Assembly (NCBI GenBank): GCA_938027685.1
Contig: CALJAM010000029.1
Coordinates: 93,394-157,393, forward strand
Length of the DNA: 64,000 nucleotides
Origin: an uncultured Bryobacteraceae bacterium
GTDB lineage: Bacteria; Acidobacteriota; Terriglobia; Bryobacterales; Bryobacteraceae
Direction of reading: 5' to 3'
The notes under the pieces were generated by a model that was not told where the DNA came from, did not search any database, and worked only from the letters and a program-made list of their open reading frames with translations. This document shows, piece by piece, positions 1 to 8,756 of this stretch. A program made the translations under genes and the position numbers. Each line of letters starts with the position of its first letter. Position 1 is the first letter of the stretch.

Positions 1-87
1 CACCACTCGCGCCGGTCAGCACCGCTTAAGGAAGACTCGCCCGCAGGATGCCGAGTTTCCACGCAACGGCACGCGACCCGGATTCGT

Positions 88-93
88 TATACT
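88..93 (+). promoter_or_regulatory. Candidate -10 element for the ctp-guaA operon
   Basis: The hexamer TATACT lies 32 nt before the protease start codon in otherwise GC-rich DNA. No -35 resembling TTGACA lies 16-18 nt upstream. It belongs to a recurring set of TAnnnT hexamers just upstream of genes in this window. Confidence 0.35.
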
Positions 94-125
94 GTTAGCG
101 GATCCCGCGGGGAGCCTTTTTCTTT

Positions 126-1733
126 ATGCGACGAAGTCGGAAATACTGGCTCTTGATTCCGCTGGTGGTGGCGCTGTCGTCCGCGCTGGGCGGCATGCTG
201 AGCCCCGCCGCCGGCACGCCGGAGACCTTCGCCGAAGACGACATCAAGGCGGTCCTGCGCACCTTCACGACCATCTATCGCGCGGTCGAACAGAACTACG
301 CGGCCCCGCCGGATCCGGATCGTGCCATTTACAAGGGGGCCATCCCCGGGATGCTGCGCACGCTGGATCCGCATTCCAGCTTCCTGGATCCGCGCGAGTT
401 CCAGCTCATGCGCGAGGAGCAGAGAGGCCACTATTACGGCGTGGGCATGCAGATCGGCCCTGACCGCCACGGTCGCATCGGCAAGACCATCGTGATCGCG
501 CCGTTCACGGGCTCGCCCGCTTACAAAGCGGGCATCCGTCCCGGCGACCTCATCCTGGCCGTGGACGACAAGCCGGTGGAAGGTCTCTCGCTGAACGAGA
601 TCGCGGACATGCTCAAAGGCCCCAGGGGCACCAAAGTCAAGGTGACCATCGGGCGCGAGGGGCATGAGCAGCCTCTGGTGTTCGAGATCGTGCGCGATGA
701 GATCCCGCGCCGCAGCGTGGAGGACGCTTTCTGGCTGCGCCCCGGCATCGCCTATCTGGGCATCTCGCAGTTCAGCGAAACCACCAGCCGCGAAGTCGAG
801 GAGAGCCTCAGGCGCCTGGGCGAACACCAGATCAAGGGACTGATCCTCGATCTGCGTTACAACCCCGGCGGCCTGCTCAGCGAGGGCGTGGCCGTCGCCG
901 ACCGCTTCCTACAGAAGGGCCAGACCATCGTTTCGCACCGCGGCCGCTCGTCGCCCGAGAAACCTTACGTGGCGCGGCGCGGCAGCAATTACAACTACCC
1001 CATCGTTGTGCTGGTGGATCGCGGATCGGCCTCGGCCGCCGAGATCGTGGCCGGCGCCCTTCAGGATCACGATCGCGCTTGGATCCTGGGTGAAACGACT
1101 TTCGGCAAGGGCCTCGTGCAGACGGTTTATCCGCTTTCGGAAAACACGGGGCTGGCACTTACTACGGCGAAGTATTACACGCCGAGTAACCGATCCATCC
1201 AGCGGGAGTACGCAGGGCTCTCCTTCTTCGATTACTATTTCCGCAAGAAGGAGGACGTCAAGAATCCGCAGGATGTGAAGATGACCGACAGCGGACGGAC
1301 CGTCTACGGGGGCGGCGGCATCGTGCCCGACGAGAAGTTCGAGCCGCCTAAGCTGAACCGCTTCCAGTCCGAGCTTTCGCGGCGGTACGCCTTTTTCAAC
1401 TTTGCCGCGCGATATCTGGGTTCGCGCAACCCATCGCTACCCAGAAACTGGGAGCCCGATCAGGAAGTTCTGAACGCCTTCCATCAGTTTCTGCTCGAGG
1501 AAGGTTTCCGTTTCACCGAGGCGGAGTTCGCCGAGGTTCACGACTGGATCAAGTTACAAGTCAAGCTGGCGATTTACTCCAGCGCTTTCAGCGTGGATGA
1601 GGCTCGGCGCCTGACGATCCAGACCGATCCGGCCGTGGCCCGGGCCATCGAGTGCCTGCCCAAGGCCAAGGCCTTGCTCGAAAACGCGCGCCGTGTGGTG
1701 GCCCAGCGGACCGCGCCGCGAAAAGGAAATTGA
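126..1733 (+). CDS. S41 family C-terminal processing protease (CtpA/Prc type)
   Basis: This is a 535-residue serine protease that trims or degrades proteins in the periplasm. A hydrophobic N-terminal segment (about residues 7-25) should anchor or export it. A PDZ domain covers about residues 100-180, and the S41 peptidase domain about 195-400. The catalytic Ser lies in GSASAAE (about 300-306) and the Lys in TFGKG (K328), the usual Ser/Lys dyad of the family. The ATG start follows a GGGGAG-like ribosome site. Its stop overlaps the guaA start by four bases (TTGA), so the two genes are probably translated together. Family assignment is secure; the substrate is unknown. Confidence 0.93.
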   Translation: MRRSRKYWLLIPLVVALSSALGGMLSPAAGTPETFAEDDIKAVLRTFTTIYRAVEQNYAAPPDPDRAIYKGAIPGMLRTLDPHSSFLDPREFQLMREEQRGHYYGVGMQIGPDRHGRIGKTIVIAPFTGSPAYKAGIRPGDLILAVDDKPVEGLSLNEIADMLKGPRGTKVKVTIGREGHEQPLVFEIVRDEIPRRSVEDAFWLRPGIAYLGISQFSETTSREVEESLRRLGEHQIKGLILDLRYNPGGLLSEGVAVADRFLQKGQTIVSHRGRSSPEKPYVARRGSNYNYPIVVLVDRGSASAAEIVAGALQDHDRAWILGETTFGKGLVQTVYPLSENTGLALTTAKYYTPSNRSIQREYAGLSFFDYYFRKKEDVKNPQDVKMTDSGRTVYGGGGIVPDEKFEPPKLNRFQSELSRRYAFFNFAARYLGSRNPSLPRNWEPDQEVLNAFHQFLLEEGFRFTEAEFAEVHDWIKLQVKLAIYSSAFSVDEARRLTIQTDPAVARAIECLPKAKALLENARRVVAQRTAPRKGN

Positions 1734-3502
1734 CAGGCGCGCCTGATCGGCCCCAAATCACGGTTCTGGATGCAGGGGGGCAATACTGTCATCTGATCGC
1801 GCGCAAGGTGCGCGAGGCCGGCGTCTACGCGGAGGTCCGCCCCAGCGATACGCCGGCGGCCGCGCTGGCGGGCCGCCGGGGACTGATCATCTCGGGCGGA
1901 CCCAGCAGCGTTTACGAGCCCGGCAGCCCCTCGGTCGACCCCCGCATCTTCGAGCTTGGCATTCCCGTGCTCGGCATCTGTTACGGCCACCAGTTGATGG
2001 CGCACCTGTTGGGCGGCGTCGTCCAACGCGGCGATAAAGGCGAATACGGCCTGGCCATACTGGAGCAAAAGGACGCCGGACGGCTTCTGGACGGCTTGCC
2101 TGAGCGGCATCAGGTTTGGATGAGCCACCGTGATACGGTCACCGCCCTGCCGCCCGGCTTTCGGCTGTTGGCCGCCACCTCTGTCTGCCCCATTGCGGCT
2201 ATGGGCGAGTTGAGCCGCAATTTCTTCGGCGTGCAGTTCCATCCCGAGGTCGTACACACCGTTCACGGGCGGCAGATTCTCGACAATTTCCTCTTCGCCA
2301 TTTGCGGGTGCCGTCGTGATTGGGACGTGCGGGGGCGCGTTCCCGAACTCGAAGCGCGAATCCGCACCACCGCGGGCGACCGCAAGGTCTTCTTCTTCGT
2401 TTCGGGGGGAGTCGATTCGGCGGTGGCGTTCACGCTGTGCCTGCGCGCACTGGGCGCCGAGCGCGTGACGGGCTTCTACGTGGACACGGGATTCATGCGC
2501 GAGGGCGAAACCGAGTTCGTCCGCGAGCTGTTCGAGCGGCTTGCCCCGGGTGCCGTCCGCATCGTGGAAGCCGCGCCGCGCTTTCTTTCGGCGCTGGCGG
2601 GCGTGTGCGATCCGGAGCGCAAGCGCCGCATCATCGGCGACGAGTTCATTCACATCCAGCAGGAGATTCTGGAAGGCGGCCGGTTCCTGGAAGGCCGCTG
2701 GATGCTGGGACAAGGAACGATTTATCCGGATACGATCGAGTCGGGCGGCTCCGGCCAAGCGGCCGTCATCAAGACGCACCACAACCGCGCGCCCGGCGTC
2801 CAACGCTTGCTGGAAGCGGGCCTGGTCATTGAACCGCTGAGTTCCTTTTACAAGGACGAAGTGCGCGCGATCGGACGTGAGCTCGGCCTGCCGGAAGAGC
2901 TTCTGGAGCGCCATCCTTTTCCCGGGCCCGGTCTGGCGATCCGTTGTCTGTGTGCGGAGGCCGAGAGTGCCATGGAGCGCCGTCCCGAAGGCTGGCTGGC
3001 GCCGCTGCGCTCGGTCGGGGTGCAGGGCGATGCGCGGAGTTATCGCGCCGTGCTGGTGCTGGCGGAGCGGCCCGCGCCGGAGCTGGAAACCCGTGCCGCG
3101 GATCTGGTCAATCGCATCCCGGGCATCAACCGCGTCGTAGCGCGCGTGGCCGGACACGCTCCGCTCGAAAGGCTGCGCGTGCGCCCGGCCACGCTTACGG
3201 AGGAGCGCCTGGCGCGTTTGCGTCGCGCCGATGCCGAGGTGCGCGCCATCTCGCATCGCTCGGGCTTCGACCGCCGAGTCTGGCAGTTCCCGGTCGTGCT
3301 GATCCCGCTGGGCGAGCGCGAGCGTCCCGATTCCGTGGTCCTGCGCCCGGTGGATTCCGTGGACGGCATGACGGCCCGTGCCGTCCTCATGGATCGCCCC
3401 CTTTTGGATGAGATGGCCGCCGCCCTGCTAGCGGTGGAAGGGATCTCTGCCGTCTTCTACGATCTCACGCACAAGCCGCCTGCCACGATCGAGTGGGAAT
3501 GA
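1730..3502 (+). CDS. guaA: GMP synthase (glutamine-hydrolysing), long two-subdomain form
   Basis: Converts XMP to GMP using ATP and glutamine in the cytoplasm. The TTG at 1730 is chosen because AAAGGAAA sits just before it, the protein then begins a few residues before the usual ITVLDAGGQ strand, and it forms a 4-nt overlap with the upstream stop. The product is 590 residues. The amidotransferase triad is C84 (GICYGHQ), H171 and E173; the ATP pyrophosphatase P-loop SGGVDS is at 225-230; the C-terminus ends KPPATIEWE. The dimerisation part is longer than in E. coli: a first RSVGVQGD subdomain (about 424-475) precedes the usual RRADA helix and a second subdomain (about 516-590). This is the layout of human GMPS rather than typical bacterial GuaA. 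Confidence 0.95.
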   Translation: MTGAPDRPQITVLDAGGQYCHLIARKVREAGVYAEVRPSDTPAAALAGRRGLIISGGPSSVYEPGSPSVDPRIFELGIPVLGICYGHQLMAHLLGGVVQRGDKGEYGLAILEQKDAGRLLDGLPERHQVWMSHRDTVTALPPGFRLLAATSVCPIAAMGELSRNFFGVQFHPEVVHTVHGRQILDNFLFAICGCRRDWDVRGRVPELEARIRTTAGDRKVFFFVSGGVDSAVAFTLCLRALGAERVTGFYVDTGFMREGETEFVRELFERLAPGAVRIVEAAPRFLSALAGVCDPERKRRIIGDEFIHIQQEILEGGRFLEGRWMLGQGTIYPDTIESGGSGQAAVIKTHHNRAPGVQRLLEAGLVIEPLSSFYKDEVRAIGRELGLPEELLERHPFPGPGLAIRCLCAEAESAMERRPEGWLAPLRSVGVQGDARSYRAVLVLAERPAPELETRAADLVNRIPGINRVVARVAGHAPLERLRVRPATLTEERLARLRRADAEVRAISHRSGFDRRVWQFPVVLIPLGERERPDSVVLRPVDSVDGMTARAVLMDRPLLDEMAAALLAVEGISAVFYDLTHKPPATIEWE

Positions 3503-3512
3503 CCGCGGCCGG

Positions 3513-5186
3513 CTAGCGCCGCGTAACGAGATCGCCGAAGGCCGCCAGCAGGTCGTACTTGTTTTCCCACGTCGTGTACATGATGCCCATGGCGCCGGGC
3601 GTCTGGTCCAGCGCCTCCAGCCAGCCGCGGGGATTCTGCAGATCGTCCGCATCGTAGTAGGCGCCCGCCAGGGTCCGGAAGCCCAGCCGCGAGAAATGCT
3701 GCAGGCTCTCTCGTCGCTTCTCGTAATACCAAGTGACGATGCCCAGCTGGCGCGGCACGTGCTTCCAGGAGCCGGTGTAATCGCCTTCCGCCAGGTAGTA
3801 ATTGGGGCGCGCGTTGTGGTTCGGATCGAGCATGTCCGACCAGACCCAGATTTCCGCCTCGGGATTGGCCTCGCGTAGCATGCGGAACTGGCGCGTGATG
3901 CAGTCGCCCAGGATCTGGGCCATCGAAAGCCCGCGCCGTCGGCAGGCTTCGCACGAGCCGCCCATCCTCACTTCGTCCATCGAGAGCAGGAAGAAGCGCA
4001 GCGGGCCTAAAGTCCGGCGAATGCGTCGCACCTGCTCGGCCCAGATCTCGTAGACCTTCGGCTCGGACATGCAGACGGGAGTCTGGCTCTCGTGGATGGT
4101 CATGCCGTGGTAATAGTCCACGCGGAGGCGCTCGCCGTCGCGGATGCGGCTGCCCGGTAGCAGCCGGATGGCAGGTCCCTCGTGATCGAAGCGGAAGTTG
4201 AGTTGCGGATCGGCGATGGGAGCATAGTCCCGGTTCTCTTCGTACTCGATCCCGCTCTCTTCCCCCCGCACGCGCACGGGCGTTCCCGGCCGCCGGAGTA
4301 CGTTGACTAGGCCGACTTCCTCCAGGCGCAGGTCGTCTACCCACACGCGACCGCCACGCCCGCCCCAGACGCCCACGTAAATGCGCACGCGATCGTAGTC
4401 CAGGCTGTTGAATCCCCAAACCAGCCGCTGCCACTCGCCGGTGACGGGAAGGCGCGGGTTCCACGGCGCCAGCGCTCGCCCGTCCGCAGCGAGCACGCGC
4501 ACACGGAAAGCACGCGGCGGATCGAGGTTTTCGGTCCTCACCGAGAAGCTCAGCCGATATTGCCGCCGCGGGCGTACCCGGACCTCCTGCATCAACCGCG
4601 CCTGCCCCTGGGGGTCCGCGGCAAAATTCTCGAGGCGCAGGGAAGCGCGGCCTTCGCGGAAAACCTCGCGGTCCGCGAACGTCAGTCGAGCTGGGGCATC
4701 CTGGAGCGCGTAGCCGCTCAGCCGATGGCCTTCGGAAGACTCCATGCCGCCGTTGGCCAGCGGGGGCGCCGGATCGGGCACGTGCCTGGCCTCGCCGCCC
4801 GAAGCGACGAAGAGCGCTCCGCGGACGGCGAGTCCTTCGGCCAGGTTGGGGTCGTGGGCGAGAACGGAACCGCCATAGCCCGCCGAAAAGACGATGGGAA
4901 TCAGCTCGAGACGCTTCTCCGTCAGGATGGCTTGCACGCGCCGCAAGCGCTCGAAGTACTCGGGCGGCTGCAGATCCAGCCGGTCCAACCCCGCCGCCAG
5001 GACCATCCCGTTCAGCCCGTGTTCCGACGCGACGGCGGCGATGCGCTCGACGTCCGCGACGTGCTGGTCGCTGCGCAGACTGCGCGACACATACACCCAG
5101 CGGTAGGGGTAGACCTTCTTTTCTGCCCGCTCTGAGGGCGAGCAGCTTGGCAGCAGCAGGAGCAAAGGTGCAAGCGCCAGCCTCAT
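3513..5186 (-). CDS. Lipoprotein with carbohydrate-binding and GH20-like barrel regions, function unknown
   Basis: The protein has 557 residues and starts with a short lipoprotein signal (MRLALAPLLLLLPSC). The middle part (about 120-290) is rich in beta-sandwich-like segments with a typical VWVDDLRLEEV ending, as in carbohydrate-binding modules. The C-terminal half resembles a TIM-barrel glycosidase, with a FFLLSMDEVRMGG segment that places an Asp-Glu pair where GH20-like enzymes carry theirs, followed by a Cys-rich SCEACRRRG. The start lies 10 nt after the upstream sugar-binding protein gene, so they form an operon. A role in cleaving a bound glycan is inferred; no exact family is claimed. 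Confidence 0.6.
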   Translation of the reverse strand: MRLALAPLLLLLPSCSPSERAEKKVYPYRWVYVSRSLRSDQHVADVERIAAVASEHGLNGMVLAAGLDRLDLQPPEYFERLRRVQAILTEKRLELIPIVFSAGYGGSVLAHDPNLAEGLAVRGALFVASGGEARHVPDPAPPLANGGMESSEGHRLSGYALQDAPARLTFADREVFREGRASLRLENFAADPQGQARLMQEVRVRPRRQYRLSFSVRTENLDPPRAFRVRVLAADGRALAPWNPRLPVTGEWQRLVWGFNSLDYDRVRIYVGVWGGRGGRVWVDDLRLEEVGLVNVLRRPGTPVRVRGEESGIEYEENRDYAPIADPQLNFRFDHEGPAIRLLPGSRIRDGERLRVDYYHGMTIHESQTPVCMSEPKVYEIWAEQVRRIRRTLGPLRFFLLSMDEVRMGGSCEACRRRGLSMAQILGDCITRQFRMLREANPEAEIWVWSDMLDPNHNARPNYYLAEGDYTGSWKHVPRQLGIVTWYYEKRRESLQHFSRLGFRTLAGAYYDADDLQNPRGWLEALDQTPGAMGIMYTTWENKYDLLAAFGDLVTRR

Positions 5187-5196
5187 CTGTTCATCT

Positions 5197-6228
5197 TCAT
5201 CCACGCTTGCGCGGCGAGGGCGGTTGCGCGCGGATGAATTCCTCGACGTTGCTTTTGTCCACCAGCGTGACGCCCGTATCGACCACCATGGGGAACGGCG
5301 CGAAGATGTTGCGCGCCCAGTCCGCATCCAGGGAGGCGGGCCGGTGGTGGTGCAGGTCGTCGAGCACCTTGAGGCCGTAGAAAGCCATGGTGTAGGGCTT
5401 CTGCGCCACGGTGGCGGCGATCACGCCCTTGCGGATCCATTCCAGCGTCATTTCCTGCGTATCCATGGCGACCACCAGCTTGCCCGTGATGCGGTTGCGA
5501 TCGAGCACGTCGGCCACTTCGGCGCAGGCGATGGCCTCCAGACAAGCGAACGCGTCGGGCAGGTCCTTGGCCGCCTGAACGATCTCCTTAGTGCGGTCGA
5601 AGGCGATCCGCGGGTCACCCCGAATGTCCACGATCTCTCGTACCCGGATCTGGGGATGCTCGGCGAAGACGGCCTGGTAGCCGCGCAGCCTCTCCTTGAG
5701 GTTCTCCTGCCCGCTGATGGTGTAAATGACGACGGATCCCTTGCCCTTGAGCTCCCGCGCCAGGACCCGGGCGCCCATCACGCCCGCCTGGTAATTGTTG
5801 GTTCCCACGAACAGCAGCCGTCTGCTGGCCGGGGCGTCGGAATCCATCGTGATCACCGGAATGCCTTGCGCGATGGCTGCGTTGATTTCGGGGGTGAGCA
5901 CATCGGGATCCGCGACGGAGACCATGATGCCCGTCGGCTTCTTGGCCAGCACGCGGCGAAACTCCTCACGTTGGGCCTGGGGATCGTAGGTATCCGGTCC
6001 CACCATTTCCGCCAGCACGCCGAGCTGACGCGCCGCTGCGGTTAGGCCTGCGTTGGCCGCCTGCCAGTAAGGCAGCTTGATGTTGGTCGCCACCAGCCAG
6101 TATTTCTCACTGGAGGCGTGCGGTCCTCCTCCGCAGTTCACCAGCGGCAAAACCAGCAACAGGGGCGCCAAGCGACGCACCGGCAACGACAGGCTGAATC
6201 CTGAGAGCGGGCAACGTTTCCTAGCCAT
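5197..6228 (-). CDS. Sugar-binding lipoprotein, periplasmic-binding-protein family (RbsB-like)
   Basis: This is a 343-residue substrate-binding protein of the Peripla_BP_4 type. A lipobox LVNC places the lipid-modified Cys at residue 32. The order YWLVATNIKLPYWQAANAG, GIMVSVADPD, GIPVITMDSDAP, FVGTNNYQAG is the classic ribose/galactose-binding pattern. No permease or ATPase gene lies in the window, which is odd for an ABC component. The following gene encodes a glycosidase-like lipoprotein. A TATACT hexamer at 6273-6278 on this strand may serve as its -10. Substrate unknown. Confidence 0.85.
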   Translation of the reverse strand: MARKRCPLSGFSLSLPVRRLAPLLLVLPLVNCGGGPHASSEKYWLVATNIKLPYWQAANAGLTAAARQLGVLAEMVGPDTYDPQAQREEFRRVLAKKPTGIMVSVADPDVLTPEINAAIAQGIPVITMDSDAPASRRLLFVGTNNYQAGVMGARVLARELKGKGSVVIYTISGQENLKERLRGYQAVFAEHPQIRVREIVDIRGDPRIAFDRTKEIVQAAKDLPDAFACLEAIACAEVADVLDRNRITGKLVVAMDTQEMTLEWIRKGVIAATVAQKPYTMAFYGLKVLDDLHHHRPASLDADWARNIFAPFPMVVDTGVTLVDKSNVEEFIRAQPPSPRKRG

Positions 6229-6334
6229 ATGCTAATGCTCCGTGCGGCCGCGGAGCAGCGGCCAACCTTCGCAGTATAGGGCAGGCGACGGTCGCGTGGT
6301 GCGGCGTCTCCGTTCAGCCATGTAGACTGGAGGT

Positions 6335-8740
6335 GTGGGGGCCTTTCGAATCGCGCTGCTTGGGATGCTCTTAAGCGCATCCCTGACGGCGAGCGCAACC
6401 GAGGCAGCCCGCGAAGCGCTGTCGGCAGGGCTCGATCCGGCCGAGTGCTACCGCGTCCGTGATCTGCATTTCAGCCGCCAGGATCTGCGCTTTTACTTTA
6501 CCGACGGCTATCTCATATTCGGCAAACCCGTTCGCGGCCGACGCGTGACCGCGGTCTTCTCGGCCGAGACGGAGGCCGGCGACGGCGAGGTGGTCCTCTT
6601 CCCGCCTACCGCGGCCGAACGGCGTTCCCTGGCGTTTTTCGCCGGCGCCCCCAATTTGACCGAACGGTTCCGCTCGGCCGTGCTGGTTTTCACCGATGAC
6701 AGCGCGTCGGTGCTGACGCGGCAGTTGCGTCTGCGCGGAGAGCCGGTGCGCGCGGAGGAAATGGGCTTGCTCATGAGCCGGAACTGGGACGCGGTGGTGC
6801 GCAACTTTCTCGAGAGTTTTCAGGTCAGGCTGGTCGCCGATCTGCTGGCCGAGCGCAGCGAGGCGGACGGCTTTTTCTATGCCGCGCTGGCAGGTCGCAC
6901 GCTGGGTAACTTCGATTGCTTTTACGATCCGCGGGCCCGCGAGCAGATTGCCGTCGGACAGGTGGTGTTTCGAGACAATCGAACTTTCTTCGATTACTGG
7001 ACCAGCTTCGTGGCGCGATCCTTCCGCCACCGCCCGCCCGAGGAGCGCCCGCCGGACTTCACCATTTCCTCTTACCGCATCCACGCGACGATCGAGCCCG
7101 ACCTGCGGCTTCGCGTCGTGACCCGAGCACGGCTCGTGCCTCAGGCCGCGGCGCCGGTGCTGGTCTTCCAGATTTCGCCGCGCATGGTTGTTCGTCAGGT
7201 CCTTGTTCAGGGAGAAACGGCTGAGGTCCTGCAGCCCGAGTCCCTGCGCGTGAACTTGCTGCGCGGCGACGGGAACGCATCTTTCCTGGTCGTACCAGCG
7301 CGGCCCCTGGAGGCCCGCCGCGAATACGAAATCGAGTTCCATCACGACGGCGCGGTCATTTCCGAGGCGGGGCAGCGCGTCTACTACGTCGGTGCGCGCG
7401 GCTCCTGGTACCCGAACGCGGGATTGCACTTCGCACGCTACCAGTTGATCTTCCGTTACCCCAAGCCGTTGCACCTGGTGGCCACCGGAGAGCTCGTCGA
7501 GGAACTCGAAGACGGCCCCTGGCGCGTGACCGAACGGCGGGTCGATGTGCCGGTGCGCCTGGCGGCTTTCAACCTGGGCGAATACGTGCGTGAGCGGGTC
7601 AGCCGCGGCGGTTTCACCGTCGAAGTCTACGCCAACCGCCGTTTGGAACGCGCGCTCGAGCCGCCCCAGCGCGTTTTGATCGTGCCTTCTCCGCAGCCGC
7701 CGTGGAACCGTAGCCGGTCCTCCTCGTCCCCCGCCATAGCCGTTCCCATCGAGCCGCCAAGGCCTGATCCTGCCGCCCGACTTCAGCCGGTGGCTACCGA
7801 GATCGCGGGCGCGCTCGAGTTTATGTCCCGGCATTTCGGGCCACCTCCCCTGCGGGCCTTGACCGTTTCCCCGATACCCGGCGCCTTCGGCCAGGGATTC
7901 CCCGGGCTGATCTATCTTTCGACGCTGGCTTACCTCGACCCGGCGCAACGGCCGGCTGCCGCGCGCGACGAGTTCCAGCAACTTTTCTTTTCCGAAATCC
8001 TGCACGCGCACGAGACCGCGCACCAGTGGTGGGGCAACACGGTCACCACGGCCCACTACCAGGACGAATGGCTTATGGAAGCGCTGGCCAACTACTCGGC
8101 GCTGCTTTGGCTGGAGCAACGCAGGGGCTGGCGGGCTGTGGAATCCGTGCTGAACGAGTATCGCCGTCGCCTGCTCGCCAAGACCAGCGAGGGCATGGAA
8201 ATCGAATCCGTGGGCCCGCTGGTTTGGGGCGTCCGGCTGCGCGTTTCGCAGGCGCCGGGAGCATGGCAGACCATTATTTACGACAAAGGCACCTGGGTGA
8301 TGCACATGCTTCGGCGCAGGCTGGGCGACGAGCGTTTCCTGGCCATGCTTGGCCAACTGCGTCGCCGCTACCAGTACCGGGCGGTTACTACCGATCAATT
8401 CCGGCGACTGGCTGCCGAATTTCTCCCCTCGGGCTGGCACGATCCGCAACTGGAAAACTTCTTCGAGCAGTGGGTTTATTCGACAGGCATTCCCTCCCTG
8501 AAGCTCGAACACAAAATCGAAGGTCGCCCGCCGGCAATCATCCTGCGCGGCCGCGTGTTCCAGTCGGGTGCAGGCGAGGACTTCATCACCGAAGTTCCGA
8601 TCGAAATCCAGTTGGCCAAATCGAAGCCGATCCGGCGCTGGGTGCGTACCGGCGCCGAACCGGAATCTTTCGTTATTAAGCTGCGCGAGCGTCCCGCCCG
8701 CGTGCTTCTCGATCCCGAGCACGCAGTGCTGAAACGCTGA
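6335..8740 (+). CDS. Secreted M1 family aminopeptidase
   Basis: An 801-residue zinc metallopeptidase. The motif HETAH (559-563) followed by WWG and Glu582 fits the HExxH-x18-E zinc site exactly. The segment SPIPGAFGQGFPG sits where M1 enzymes carry their substrate-binding GxMEN-type loop but is diverged. The N-terminal part (25-450) is beta-rich. A GTG start at 6335 gives a good signal peptide ending near SATEA, so the enzyme acts in the periplasm or outside. The GGAGG at 6329-6333 is too close to the GTG; the ATG at 6365 is a weaker alternative. It converges with the tricorn gene, with only 16 nt between stops. Confidence 0.9.
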   Translation: MGAFRIALLGMLLSASLTASATEAAREALSAGLDPAECYRVRDLHFSRQDLRFYFTDGYLIFGKPVRGRRVTAVFSAETEAGDGEVVLFPPTAAERRSLAFFAGAPNLTERFRSAVLVFTDDSASVLTRQLRLRGEPVRAEEMGLLMSRNWDAVVRNFLESFQVRLVADLLAERSEADGFFYAALAGRTLGNFDCFYDPRAREQIAVGQVVFRDNRTFFDYWTSFVARSFRHRPPEERPPDFTISSYRIHATIEPDLRLRVVTRARLVPQAAAPVLVFQISPRMVVRQVLVQGETAEVLQPESLRVNLLRGDGNASFLVVPARPLEARREYEIEFHHDGAVISEAGQRVYYVGARGSWYPNAGLHFARYQLIFRYPKPLHLVATGELVEELEDGPWRVTERRVDVPVRLAAFNLGEYVRERVSRGGFTVEVYANRRLERALEPPQRVLIVPSPQPPWNRSRSSSSPAIAVPIEPPRPDPAARLQPVATEIAGALEFMSRHFGPPPLRALTVSPIPGAFGQGFPGLIYLSTLAYLDPAQRPAAARDEFQQLFFSEILHAHETAHQWWGNTVTTAHYQDEWLMEALANYSALLWLEQRRGWRAVESVLNEYRRRLLAKTSEGMEIESVGPLVWGVRLRVSQAPGAWQTIIYDKGTWVMHMLRRRLGDERFLAMLGQLRRRYQYRAVTTDQFRRLAAEFLPSGWHDPQLENFFEQWVYSTGIPSLKLEHKIEGRPPAIILRGRVFQSGAGEDFITEVPIEIQLAKSKPIRRWVRTGAEPESFVIKLRERPARVLLDPEHAVLKR

Positions 8741-8756
8741 CGGCCTCGGCCTGACG

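Noticed and set aside
3..29. Possible last codons of a plus-strand gene entering from the left edge (frame ending TAA at 27-29)
   Set aside because: Only eight codons are visible and no family can be recognised.
6371..8722. Very long open frame antisense to the M1 peptidase gene
   Set aside because: GC-rich coding DNA often leaves antisense frames open; the product is low-complexity with no motif, while the other strand has a complete zinc site.
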